Notes: a model not told the origin generated them from the sequence alone. A DNA stretch of 64,000 bases from Petrocella atlantisensis (GCF_900538275.1 NZ_LR130778.1:806001-870000); one strand, 5' to 3'. Shown: positions 8,195-16,921, counted from the first letter of the stretch. Numbers and translations: made by a program.

Positions 8195-9270
8195 TTATTC
8201 GGCAGCTCTAAACTGTCTTAATTCTTCAATCAACTCACTTAAATTGTTATATCTAATCCCAATGTTGCTCAAACATTTTAGAACCATATTTGCATATATC
8301 TTAGTCATGCCTTGAACATTCATTAAGGAGTCTTCCAGCTGAAAACCAGACGGAGCTCTTCCCACTAATAACTCGTACTAAATAGCTCCAATAGAATAGA
8401 TATCTGAGCGTTTATCAATTATCTTTGGGTCAACAAGCAATTCTGGAGCTGTATAGAGTCCACTAGCAACTCCTTTACCTACCAACGTCAATCGCGAATA
8501 TATTTGATTTTCTTTAAAAATACCAAGACCAAAATCAATAATCCTACATTTCTTTGGTCTAGAAATCATAATATTACTAGGTTTCAGGTCTCTGTGAACC
8601 ACTTTAGTGTGAGCATATTCCATAGCCTCACAGACACTCAGAATAATATCTGTAGCTGTATCTAATGTAAATACCCCATACTTTTTGAGAACAGTGTTAA
8701 GGTCTTCTCCATCAAAATACTCCATTCTAATGTATGGCTTATTTTTAAGTATACCAACATCATAGACATTAATAATTGACTCGTGTTTCAGTTCGAAAAG
8801 CATTCTAGCCTCTTGGAAGAATCTAACTTGATCTTTGTCTGGATCATCAGAAAATATTGGAGATAAAAACTTAATTGCAAAATCCATATCTAACAAATCA
8901 TGATGATACTTATATACTTCACCAAATCCACCGTGGCCTATCCTTTCTCCCTCTGTAAAATCAGATGTGAGATTACTATATCCATTCCTTCTTCAAAGTA
9001 CTCAATGACCGGATTAAGTGTTTCAGCAAGATATATTCTACGTTCCTGATAGGTAGAATACTTAGCCTTAATAAATTGCCAGAAATCACCTAAATCGCGG
9101 CATTTCCTTATATACTCAGGTATAATCTCTGTCAATGACTTAATATTGAGTAATTGTTTACGAACATCTGCATATTTCTTATCTGTAAAATCAGAAGATT
9201 TATCTCCTGTAGCATACTTAATCAAGTCATGTTTAAAATATTCAAGTTCTAAAGCCATTTCATTATCCAT
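8195..9270 (-). pseudogene. Ser/Thr protein kinase with N-terminal extension, broken
   Basis: Three pieces belong together. From ATG 9270 (RBS AGGAG) a 105-110 aa helical domain (MDNEMALELEYF...) runs to LNPVIEYFEEG. There the frame shifts near 8985 into GYSNLTSDFTEGERIGHGGFGEVYK, the glycine-rich loop of a protein kinase. The kinase continues with FAIKFLSP (catalytic Lys), HRDLKPSNIM (catalytic Asp), DFGLG and APELL, then hits TAG at 8378-8380 in SIGAI*YELLVG, where Trp (TGG) is expected. The same frame then continues to TAA at 8195-8197. So a frameshift plus one nonsense codon inactivate a roughly 355-residue kinase. Eukaryotic-like kinases occur in several anti-phage systems; a defence role is inference. 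Confidence 0.75.
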
Positions 9271-9302
9271 AAGTTTCTCCTATTACGCAGAATGATAGTG
9301 TC

Positions 9303-9462
9303 ACTTAACGTTGTGCGTTCACGACTTCCTGGCCCCTTAGAGTGATTCAACTCATGCCACCCCCTGTGGGGGCTAGTGTGGGATCACGCCTCGACTGGCT
9401 TAGGGGCCTGGATGTGGTCACTCGCTTCTCAGAGTGACCCTTGCGTGAATGCGTTGTTGGAC
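9303..9462 (-). repeat. attC site
   Basis: 160 bp imperfect palindrome with two exact cores, ACTTAAC (9303-9309) and GTTGGAC (9456-9462). Outer arms AACGTTGTGCGTTCACG and TTGCGTGAATGCGTTGTT pair with few mismatches. Inner blocks CTGGCCCCTTAGAG, CTAGTGTGGGATCACG and CTTAGGGGCCTGG also pair. This is the clearest long attC in the window. The IS91-family element begins at its outer core. Confidence 0.85.
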
Positions 9463-9575
9463 TAAACCGCTAGCGCGGTGGCTTTTTTAATGCCTTATTT
9501 TGTTCCTGTTTTAACTTTTACTCTTTTTAGATATGATGTACAGGTTACTGTTCACCTGTCTGAAAGGAGTTTTTT

Positions 9576-10427
9576 ATGTCTTATGATTCTTGTGTCAATG
9601 CAGCAATTATCGAAATGCAACTCAGGGGTTACAGCCCCAAAACAATTGACTCTTATTCCAACAATCTCAATCGGTTCCTTCTTTTTATCGACAAACCTGT
9701 CGATGACCTCACTACTGAAGATGTGCGTTCTTTTCTTCTCTCTCTTATCAAGAAAAAATTGTCTACCAGTTACATCAACAGCGCTTACTTTGTTTGCCAA
9801 TTATTCTTCAAATCTGTTCTAAAATAACCTTTTTCTCTTAGTGATGTTCCTCGGGTTAAATGTACCAAGAAGTTACCAATTGTACTTTCTCTTCCTGAAG
9901 TCAGTCGTATTATTGATTCAATTGATTACCTTAAGCACAAAGTTCTTTTGATGACCATTTATTCTGCAGGTCTTAGGGTAAGTGAAGCTATTAATCTTAA
10001 AGTCTCTGATATTGATTCTGAGAACATGCGGATTTTTGTCCGATCCGGTAAAGGTGACAAAGATCGTTATACCATTTTGTCTCATACCACTTTGAAACTT
10101 CTTCGAAAGTATTATATAGCTTTTCGTCCTACCAATTGGCTTTTCCCCAGCTTGTCTTACCCAAAGAATCATCTGTCTGTCAGATCCGTGCAGCAGGCCT
10201 TTCATTCTTCTCGAATTAAGGCTGGTATCATCAAACCAGCTACGGTTCATACCCTTAGGCATTCTTTTGCCACCCATCTACTTATTAATGGTACTAATCT
10301 ATTTACCATCAAAACACTTCTTGGTCACAAAAGTATTCAATCAACTATGGTTTATCTTCATCTGGCTCCAACAAGGATACTGTCCGTTGTTAGTCCGCTT
10401 GATCTGGAGGTACCCGACTTTGAGTAA
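9576..10427 (+). pseudogene. tyrosine recombinase (XerC/D-like), interrupted by TAA
   Basis: The ATG at 9576 (RBS AAGGAG) opens a SAM-like N-terminal core-binding domain (MQLRGYSPKTIDSYSNNLNR). TAA at 9825-9827 interrupts it; the same frame resumes with PFSLSDVPRVKC and the catalytic domain: AGLRVSEAINLK (Arg I), HTLRHSFATHLL (H-x-x-R), LLGHKSIQSTMVYLH (His and nucleophile Tyr). All catalytic residues remain, so only the nonsense codon breaks it. It lacks the extra helix segment typical of integron integrases between patch III and the HxxR box, so it is not IntI. The stop overlaps the transposase start, implying coupled expression. Confidence 0.75.
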
Positions 10428-11589
10428 ACTACAATCTATTCTATCAGCTAATGCTGTAGATTTCATTAATTCCAATCATCTTTCTTTTCAGCAGGTCAAA
10501 GCTATTAATGCCATCACATCCTGTCGAACCAATAACATGGGCTCTCACAAGCTCTCTTGTAACTGTGGTCACGAAAAGGTTGTTCAGAATTCCTGCGGTA
10601 ACAGGCATTGTCCCACCTGTGGTACTTTCAAGAAGGAGCTTTGGGTTTTGCAGCAATAACAATCTCTCTTGCCCTCTCATTACTTCCATCTTGTTTTCAC
10701 CTTACCTGATACTTTAAGATCTTTAATCTACTTCAACCAAGAGCTTCTTTATGACCTGATGTACAAGGCTGCTTCCAAAACCCTTCTGGACCTGTCAGCT
10801 ACCAAACATTCTGTGACCCCTGGCTTTTCATTGGTACTTCACACCTGGAGTCAGACCCTCGGCTACCATCTAGGACGCAAAGGCGAGCAGTAACCATAGG
10901 TTACGACCAGCCCTCATCTGCATTGTGTTCTTGCTGGTGGCGGTATTTCCCTTGATGGCTCTCATTTCGAGTCCTTCAAGAAGAAGTTCTTCATTCACGT
11001 GAAGGTTCTTTCCTCTGTCTTTAGGAGCAAGTTTCTTCAAAGTCTCAAATCACTTTTTCTTCAAGATTAACTGAAACTTCCTGATGATTTATCTCATGAT
11101 ACGTTTACGTCTTTTCTTGACTTTCTATAAAATAAAGACTGGATTGTCTTTTCAAAACCTGTCTTTAAGTGTGCGGCACATGTCCTTAAATATCTTGGTC
11201 GCTATACCCACCGTGTTGCTATTTCAGATTACAGAATCCTTGAAGTGACTGATGTTGAAGTCTCTATTTCTTACATGGATAACAAGGATGGTGGTAAAAA
11301 GAAGGTGATGACTCTTAGCACTTATAACTTCATTCACCGTTTTCTCATGCATATACTGCCCTACAAGTTTGTAAAGATTCGCCACTACGGTTTTCTTTCC
11401 AATCGGTTCAGGTCTGTCAAAGTGGCTCTTTGTCGAAAGTTTATTGCCAGGCAACGTGGTTTGGTTCTCAGGTTGGATTCACTTCCAACCAAACTAGAAT
11501 TACTGATCAAACTTATTGGCAAGGATAAACTTTCTTGTCCAAACTGTGGTAACTTTTTTAGCTATAGCCATGAGGTCAATCCGACATAG
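10420..11589 (+). pseudogene. IS91-family transposase, multiple in-frame stops
   Basis: Best start is TTG at 10420 with GGAGG at 10406-10410. The N-terminal zinc-binding domain is intact: CRTNNMGSHKLSCNCG, CGNRHCPTCG. Then LPSHYFHLVFTLP, the HPHLHC catalytic region, GRYTHRVAISDYRI and a C-terminal CPNCGN. TAA codons interrupt the single frame at 10657, in the inserted segment after 10890, and twice between about 11065 and 11135. A 42-nt in-frame insertion (10870-10911) splits HPHLH. No frameshift is needed to connect the parts. The family transposes by a single-strand rolling-circle-like mechanism; this copy is inactive unless stops are read through. Confidence 0.75.
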
Positions 11590-11759
11590 ATTTTTTTATC
11601 TGAATATTATCACTTTTGTATGCCCCTTTGATGGGGAGGGGGAAGCTATGCAATCTTGTTCTCTTTTGGCCATAATTCACGTCAATATCTTCTCAAAATG
11701 GATAACAGTTACTTTTTCAGTGACTAAAGCTTGCATACTCTTTACTAGTCCGCGGCTTC

Positions 11760-11844
11760 GTCCAACATAATATCCCGACCACCAACCCCATCTTAGGATG
11801 GGGTTGTTTTTTAATTGATGTCGATATATTTCTAATAGTTAGCT
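11760..11844 (-). repeat. attC-like site
   Basis: Exact core GTCCAAC (11760-11766) and core GTTAGCT (11838-11844, same as the site at 6305) lie 85 bp apart, downstream of the Mrr-like gene. The centre is occupied by the terminator-like hairpin described separately, so part of this interval may belong to the mobile unit rather than to the cassette. Confidence 0.5.
11784..11812 (+). terminator. rho-independent terminator
   Basis: AACCCCATC (11784-11792) pairs with GATGGGGTT (11797-11805) and is followed by a T-run on the plus strand. It is placed to end the IS91-unit transcript. Confidence 0.7.
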
Positions 11845-11859
11845 GACGGTTACAAACAC

Positions 11860-12687
11860 TTACCCCAAGTTTCTTTTGACCACTAAGAATTTTCTCCACA
11901 TTTCAGTTTTTGTTGACTTGTATAGTCCTAACATTTCAATGAACCTTTTGTAATTAATTAATTCAAATTCCTCTACAATTTTCTTATCAATTGCATCACT
12001 AGCATGTTGTTTTGCTTGCTTCGAAAAATGATCTGCTGTTGTTACAAATATACATGATCTTGAATCCGCTAATAATGTAGCACCTAATAATTCACGAATT
12101 TGCGAAGCTGACTCAACAGAGTCTTTTTTTGTTCGTCTTTTGACCTGAACTACAGAGGGTTTATCAGATTTAACAAATAATAGATCAATTCCACCATCAG
12201 CTGTTTTCCCAACAAGTTCAACATCACAATTGAAGTGTTCTCTAAAAATTGACTGAGTGAGCTCTTCCATCTTCTTGTGATGTATATTATAAATTTTTTC
12301 AGGATTCTTTTGTATATATTTTTCAAGCGATGTAATTGGTATGGATTTATCATCAACATTATATTTTCTAAGAATTGCGGTTTTAAATTTTTCTTCTCTC
12401 AACCTTGTATAGTCTAGCATTGCATCACTAGTATTATTGAATTTGTATTCCCACCATCCGCAATTTGGACAGGTCTTAACAGACTCATACTCTCTATAAC
12501 TTCCATCTAACCATTCAGGATATGTCACACCTGAATCAGCATTATAAACAATATAAGTTTTCAATTTACAAATAGGACAAATTTCCGCACTTTTATAAAA
12601 GTTATTTATATTTTGGTTAACAGTTTTCCCCAATAACAAACCATCAGCTTTTTCTCGCTCTAGATACTCGCTATAATCTAAAATCAT
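11860..12687 (-). CDS. Mrr-like restriction endonuclease with N-terminal zinc ribbon
   Basis: 275 aa. Residues about 36-78 hold paired CPIC and CPNC knuckles (a zinc ribbon). After a helical linker, residues about 140-255 form an Mrr-type PD-(D/E)XK nuclease: KKMEELTQSIFREHFNCDVE, then TADGGIDLLFV (catalytic Asp) and PSVVQVKRRTKK (Q-x-K, the Mrr variant of ExK), then FVTTADHFSKQAKQHA. It probably cleaves foreign or modified DNA. The start is supported by GGGAG upstream. Single-gene cassette with an attC-like element on each side. The second Mrr-like nuclease of the array (1446-1991) has no zinc ribbon and is a different lineage. Confidence 0.8.
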   Translation of the reverse strand: MILDYSEYLEREKADGLLLGKTVNQNINNFYKSAEICPICKLKTYIVYNADSGVTYPEWLDGSYREYESVKTCPNCGWWEYKFNNTSDAMLDYTRLREEKFKTAILRKYNVDDKSIPITSLEKYIQKNPEKIYNIHHKKMEELTQSIFREHFNCDVELVGKTADGGIDLLFVKSDKPSVVQVKRRTKKDSVESASQIRELLGATLLADSRSCIFVTTADHFSKQAKQHASDAIDKKIVEEFELINYKRFIEMLGLYKSTKTEMWRKFLVVKRNLG

Positions 12688-12721
12688 ATTTTAACTCCCT
12701 ACTTTTTGTGTTTGGAACTTT

Positions 12722-12893
12722 AGTATAACGGTATGTGATTACGAAGCACTGGCCTCCTTGAGATATCTGCTCATGGCACCCTTGTAGTGACTTATGCGGA
12801 TATTGTCCCGACGGGTTTTAGGGCTGTGTTTGTCTGGCTTATTCTCCAAAGCCGTCCCCTAGGTCTGATTGAAGCGTAATCATGGTGTTATAC
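12722..12893 (-). repeat. attC site
   Basis: 172 bp element with mirror-image cores GTATAAC (12722-12728) and GTTATAC (12887-12893). Arms GTGATTACGA/CGTAATCAT pair beside the cores. The centre carries the array's common blocks: GAGATATCTGCTCATGGCAC, TAGTGACTTATGC and TCCCGACGGGTTTTAGGG. Confidence 0.8.
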
Positions 12894-12914
12894 GACGTCA
12901 AGAACGTAAAATTC

Positions 12915-13730
12915 CTATACTCTTAGCCAATCTGAGTCTATCTTTGCCAAGAGTCTGGCGTTATTATATGCCATATCCATCGTTAAAGCCGTAAATCCCT
13001 TATAATAGTAATTTCCAGTAGTGGACTCTATTTTCTTCACTGCTAATACTAAATCAATTGATTCTGGACTATTTATATCGATAGCTAGTGGTAATAAAAA
13101 CTGAACGCCTCCATTATAGTATTGTGGAACAGCAACCTTATAGTTTGCTGATATTTTCTTCTTTGCCAACTGAATAGCTCCTTCAAAGATTGATATCTGA
13201 GCTAATAATGGTAACCCACGAACACTCTCTGGAATTCTATTCTTATTTCCTTCATCAGTAAGTATATGATCTAATTGAGGATCAAGAGTTAAATCATAAT
13301 CATAAATCAATTCATGTACATCGTTAAAATATTTGGCTCTTCTTGGCTTAGGAAAAATATTAGAAATTTCTACACTAGTAGATTTCAAGAACTTAACAAA
13401 AAACCACTCTTGTCTATCCTGATTTTTATTCTTTTCCATATATCCAAATATTTCTTGATACTCATTAGTATAAAGACCAGTATTGAAGCAAAAAATATTG
13501 TCATCAATATATAAAACCTTCTGTTTCAACTCAATACTATCTTCTTGTTCTCTCTCATCAAGTAATCTTCCTATGGTGTGGTTTATATACTGGTGTAATA
13601 TTGGATTCTTACCGTTCTTATTACTGTTATACTCTTTATAAGACCAATCTTCCTTTATTGAAAGTTCTTCAAGTTGATCCAAATTACTCTGCCAATCTGG
13701 TACGTATGCAAGTTCATAAATCTTATCCAT
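12915..13730 (-). CDS. DUF3825-like protein
   Basis: 271 aa from the ATG at 13730 (MDKIYELAYVPDWQ). This start has AAGGAG 8 nt upstream; the longer in-frame start at 13748 would place the ribosome-binding site inside the gene. The sequence matches my memory of DUF3825: NIFCFNTGLYT, a middle with RAKYFNDV and DHILTD, then YKVAVPQYYNGGVQFLLPLA and the C-terminal TMDMAYNNARLLAKIDSDWL. Soluble, no membrane segment. DUF3825 is uncharacterised, often beside nucleic-acid-related or OST-HTH domains; function here is unknown. Single-gene cassette between attC sites at 12722 and 13864. Confidence 0.7.
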   Translation of the reverse strand: MDKIYELAYVPDWQSNLDQLEELSIKEDWSYKEYNSNKNGKNPILHQYINHTIGRLLDEREQEDSIELKQKVLYIDDNIFCFNTGLYTNEYQEIFGYMEKNKNQDRQEWFFVKFLKSTSVEISNIFPKPRRAKYFNDVHELIYDYDLTLDPQLDHILTDEGNKNRIPESVRGLPLLAQISIFEGAIQLAKKKISANYKVAVPQYYNGGVQFLLPLAIDINSPESIDLVLAVKKIESTTGNYYYKGFTALTMDMAYNNARLLAKIDSDWLRV

Positions 13731-13863
13731 AAATTCTCTCCTTGACATAATTATTATCTAATGTTATTATTTCAGTATTGAATTTCTAACAATTGAATTT
13801 GAAATCATTGAATTTACTGGGTGCCGATTTGGCACCCTATTTTATTGCCCGAGTTCTTGTTGT

Positions 13864-14037
13864 CATATAACGGTCTGCGTTCACGACGTTCTGGCCACTT
13901 AGAGATTTTCGCTCATGGCACCCCTGTGGTGACTAATGCGACAATCGGTCCCGACGGGCTTTGTGGGCTGGTTATGGTTGGCTTAGATTCCACAGCCGTC
14001 CCTTACGCCGACCCGAAGCGTAAACGTATTGTTATGG
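13864..14037 (-). repeat. attC site
   Basis: 174 bp with cores ATATAAC (13864-13870) and GTTATGG (14031-14037). Outer arms GGTCTGCGTTCACGACG/CCGAAGCGTAAACG pair partly. Internal blocks GCTCATGGCACCCCTGTGGT and CCCGACGGGCTTTGTGGG are shared with other sites. No gene lies between 13731 and 14126; the plus-strand frame here is only attC sequence. Confidence 0.8.
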
Positions 14038-14126
14038 GACACACAACCGACATTCTTCCAAATTCTTCGTCTTTCTACATTATGTCTAGTACCTAAAACC
14101 AAAATGTGATTGTACTTAGGAAAATC

Positions 14127-14822
14127 TCACTCCACCGATACTAGTTCAGAAAGTTTTGTAGCTATGACTGACATACTATCTTCCTCTGTACTTAAGCCAC
14201 TTCTGGAGGCAAGAAGTGGACTAATATCCCTTAATTCTTCATACGTTGTGTTATGAATAATAGGTACCAGAAGTTCTCTCGCTAGCAATACTGAAAGTTC
14301 TTTATCAGCAATACCCTCCCCTCTTAAACGTGATAAAAATATAGGTGTAACAAGTACGATTCCTACACGTGACTTCACTAATCCCTTATCTATTTCGCGA
14401 AGTAAAGGAGAACCAAGCGCAACATCCTTTTCGCTAAACCATACTGATACTCCTGCAGCTTCAAGCACATCGTGCAATTCCTTAGCTACATTCTTTCTGT
14501 CATCCCATGCATGGCAAAGAAAAACATCTCTCTTATCTGTATTAACACTTTGAATTTCAATACTTCGTCTTATTGGTGTTAACGCTCTGATTTCAGTTGG
14601 CGAATATACAACTGATGAACTTGCTGGTGACCAAGAAGGTCTTGATGAACTACTACTTCTTCTAGTACCTGAAGATGATGATGAACTCGAAGAAACTCTG
14701 CTATAACTGTCGTAGCCATACGAACTTCTATAACCATAATTGCCTGAGCCACCACATGCTGGACATGCGGCACGTGCACTTGCAGTCCTGTGACCTCTTA
14801 CTGGTGCTGTACATCTTGCCAT
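14127..14822 (-). CDS. TIR-domain protein with N-terminal CxxC module and Ser-rich linker
   Basis: 231 aa. The N-terminal 25 residues (MARCTAPVRGHRTASARAAC, then PAC) form a small Cys/His knuckle seen on other bacterial TIR proteins. Residues about 30-75 are a low-complexity Tyr/Ser/Arg linker. A TIR domain follows from about residue 97: KRDVFLCHAWDDR, VSVWFSEKDVALG, PLLREIDKGLVKSRVGIVLV (with the Glu typical of NADase TIRs) and TPIFLSR. Bacterial TIR domains consume or cyclise NAD+ in anti-phage responses. RBS AAGGAG. In the array it is a single gene without an attached sensor such as STAND or Argonaute, so the Cys knuckle may do the sensing. Upstream is group II intron 2. Confidence 0.85.
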   Translation of the reverse strand: MARCTAPVRGHRTASARAACPACGGSGNYGYRSSYGYDSYSRVSSSSSSSSGTRRSSSSSRPSWSPASSSVVYSPTEIRALTPIRRSIEIQSVNTDKRDVFLCHAWDDRKNVAKELHDVLEAAGVSVWFSEKDVALGSPLLREIDKGLVKSRVGIVLVTPIFLSRLRGEGIADKELSVLLARELLVPIIHNTTYEELRDISPLLASRSGLSTEEDSMSVIATKLSELVSVE

Positions 14823-15034
14823 TATTAATACTCCTTATACTCATATGTCAGGTTTATGCTGATCTCAAATGAATTAAGATGATAGAATAATTTTGACATT
14901 ATCGATATTATGCCTATATTATAATCATAAGATCTCAACACAATGAATTAGTAGGTTGCAAATAACTTTATAAGAACTTCATAAATTAAGTTAATCTCTG
15001 TTAACTACTGTTGCGAACCCGAGGCTCTAGTCTG

Positions 15035-15805
15035 GTAAGTCAGGGAGATTGCTCTCCTTTCTCCCCTAAGAACCGTACGTGAGACTTTCACCTAATACGG
15101 CTCAAGCAGCCCTAAATCAGCTCTGTTATGACCTAACAAATAGCATTACCTATTTTCGCAATCCACATACAAACGTCTACTAACATTTTCATATCTGTAG
15201 GCACCCGCCATCGGCTTTTTGGCTTTCCTACATTCGTAAAGTTTCTGACATTTTAACGCTAGGACCACCTATAGGAAGTCTGCACCCTTCCGGATTGGAG
15301 TATTTCTAGAACTCCTATCAGCCCTATTACCGGTCTGCATTCGCCTTCTCCTGATTCCTTTACCCACTGAATATTGTACTTTCTTTGCAAAAAGCCTATC
15401 TTACGGAACCCATTGGCTTACCAGTTTCACATTCTGGCCATTTCGTTTTGCCTTAGGTTCCACCTTTACTCCGAAGATATAGTCCACTTGTTCAGTAATA
15501 CGAAAAGTCACTGAACCTATCTCACACCTTTTGGTCACAGCGTTTCAGCCTTATTTCGCTGTTCACGTTTAACGAAGCTTGCGGTGATTCAATTAATTTA
15601 ACCATAGCAATACCTTTACCCTAACAGTCCATCCGCTTTTAGGCTTGCAGATTTCCCATGTTGTCCCTATGGCTTAGCACCTCATCGTTACCAATGACGC
15701 ACCCATAGATAGAGTTACACTAAGTGGATAGCGCAGTCCAAAGGTCTTTCGACTTAGACAGCCCAAAATGTGGTTTACCACCTTTATTTCAAGTGCTGGT
15801 CGCAC
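15035..15805 (-). mobile_element. ORF-less group II (class IIC-like) intron 2
   Basis: About 770 bp on the minus strand. The 5' end GUGCGACCAGCAC starts at 15805. The 3' part has a well-formed domain V: GAGCCGTATTAGGTGAAAG then TCTCACGTACGGTTC, around 15070-15104, followed by a GGAGAG...CTCCC domain VI stem and the end CTGACTTAC near 15035. No reverse-transcriptase coding is left; only the ribozyme scaffold remains. It shares long near-identical stretches with intron 1 (for example around 15535-15790 against 5867-6125). It lies 4 nt after the R' core GTTAGAC of an attC site (intervening GACA) and has the same orientation as the genes. Confidence 0.8.
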
Positions 15806-15809
15806 TGTC

Positions 15810-15884
15810 GTCTAACGTTCTGCATGTTGGCGACGTGGACATCCTTCCGATTTTCCTGTCCATGTTGTCAACATGCTGTTAGAG
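15810..15884 (-). repeat. attC site, short type
   Basis: 75 bp palindrome with an exact core GTCTAAC (15810-15816) and GTTAGAG (15878-15884). Arms GCATGTTG and CAACATGC pair perfectly, with GGACA/TGTCC inside. It directly follows the kinase gene at 15900. It is less than half the length of the array's common 160-175 bp type, so it belongs to a different attC subfamily. Confidence 0.85.
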
Positions 15885-15899
15885 GACGTATTACGGAGC

Positions 15900-16913
15900 T
15901 TAGCCGAAACTTGTATCAGCTACAATTCCATCAAAATAACTTTCAATATCTTCAGCACTAGAATATTCGTAAGTATACCTATTGTCCTTACGATTGTTGC
16001 GCTTCAAATAACATTTCTTTTTATCTACGCATAACTCAAGCTTTTTACCAGAGCCTTTTTCTAGTCCAGTCCATTGAACTTCATTCTGTTTATACCAGTA
16101 TATTTGTGGATTAAGTTTTTCCAACGCCTGCCTAAACTCCACAACGTTCATAAATCTTTTATTCGGGTCAGGATTACAAGCTTTAAATATAACTCTTCTC
16201 AACTTTGTTGGAACATACTTCTGGTATCCAATTTTCTTCAACAATACTCCATTTATTGCATGCACTTTCCCGTTGGGTATCGACTCGATACAGGCTCTCC
16301 AATCATCAATATTATTTACTAGCCTAAATAGAGTCATTCCTGTTGCAAATATATCTGTTGATATATTAGTAATTGGGTTCCCATTTTCTGGAAAACACTC
16401 AGGGGCTAAGTGACTTATATACCCTTTCCCTGATGCAAACTCACCTTCATTCAGTTCAATTGCTAATCCAAAATCAGATAATTTGGCAGACTTTCCCTGT
16501 AATAAAATGTTTGCGGGCTTAACATCACGGTGAATAATACCTTTAACATGAGCGCATTCTAAGCCACTTAAGACATCACAAGTATATTTAACAGCATCAA
16601 TCAATGAAAAATGACTTCTAATTAGTTGATCTTCCAACGAGCCGTCTGGCAAATATTCCATATCAATAACAACCGTATTGTTACCATTAATAGACATGAT
16701 ATTCGCCTCGTTCACCTCAACGATATACTTGTTTTTGCATTTATATAATATGGCCGCTTCATCCAGCTGTTTTAGGAGTGTTTGTGCGTCCCCAGAATCA
16801 ATAACTTTTATAGCCTTGTTAACTTGAAGTGCTCTGTCATATACATAATACACATTCCCAAAATTGCCGCCACCAATTCTATTTATTATCTGATACTTTC
16901 CAATACTATTCAT
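15900..16913 (-). CDS. Ser/Thr protein kinase
   Basis: 337 aa eukaryotic-like kinase, no membrane segment. All catalytic elements are present: glycine loop IGGGNFGNVYYVYD (about residue 12-25), NKAIKVID (Lys), HRDVKPANILLQ (catalytic Asp-Lys-Asn), DFGLA, and HLAPECFPENG before helix F. A ~70-residue C-terminal extension after the kinase fold (WYKQNEVQWTGLEKGSGKK) is rich in Lys and unassigned. RBS AGGGG lies inside the end of the preceding gene (gap 8 bp), so the two genes form a two-gene cassette and are probably co-translated. Kinases in such islands can act as phage-triggered abortive-infection effectors; this is inference. Confidence 0.85.
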   Translation of the reverse strand: MNSIGKYQIINRIGGGNFGNVYYVYDRALQVNKAIKVIDSGDAQTLLKQLDEAAILYKCKNKYIVEVNEANIMSINGNNTVVIDMEYLPDGSLEDQLIRSHFSLIDAVKYTCDVLSGLECAHVKGIIHRDVKPANILLQGKSAKLSDFGLAIELNEGEFASGKGYISHLAPECFPENGNPITNISTDIFATGMTLFRLVNNIDDWRACIESIPNGKVHAINGVLLKKIGYQKYVPTKLRRVIFKACNPDPNKRFMNVVEFRQALEKLNPQIYWYKQNEVQWTGLEKGSGKKLELCVDKKKCYLKRNNRKDNRYTYEYSSAEDIESYFDGIVADTSFG

Positions 16914-16921
16914 AGTAACCC

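Larger units (their letters stand above)
9456..11812 (+). mobile_element. tyrosine recombinase + IS91-family element, decayed
   Basis: A 2.3 kb plus-strand unit opposite to the cassette genes. Its edges coincide with attC cores: GTTGGACTAAACCGC at the left (9456-9470), and on the opposite strand GTTGGACGAAGCCGC at the right (11752-11766), 13 of 15 matches in inverted orientation. It encodes an integrase followed by an IS91-type transposase, a known gene order for IS91 relatives, both interrupted by in-frame stops. A hairpin plus T-run (11784-11812) follows. Whether the unit inserted next to attC sites or was itself captured as a cassette cannot be decided from sequence alone. Confidence 0.7.

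Noticed and set aside
9576-10427. Tyrosine recombinase as the missing integron integrase
   Set aside because: It is XerC/D-like, plus strand, inside the IS91 unit in the middle of the array, and lacks the extra segment characteristic of IntI between the catalytic Arg/Lys region and HxxR. It is also interrupted by TAA.
13821-14096. Plus-strand 91-codon frame
   Set aside because: It consists almost entirely of the attC palindrome at 13864-14037; the apparent protein is the translated repeat.
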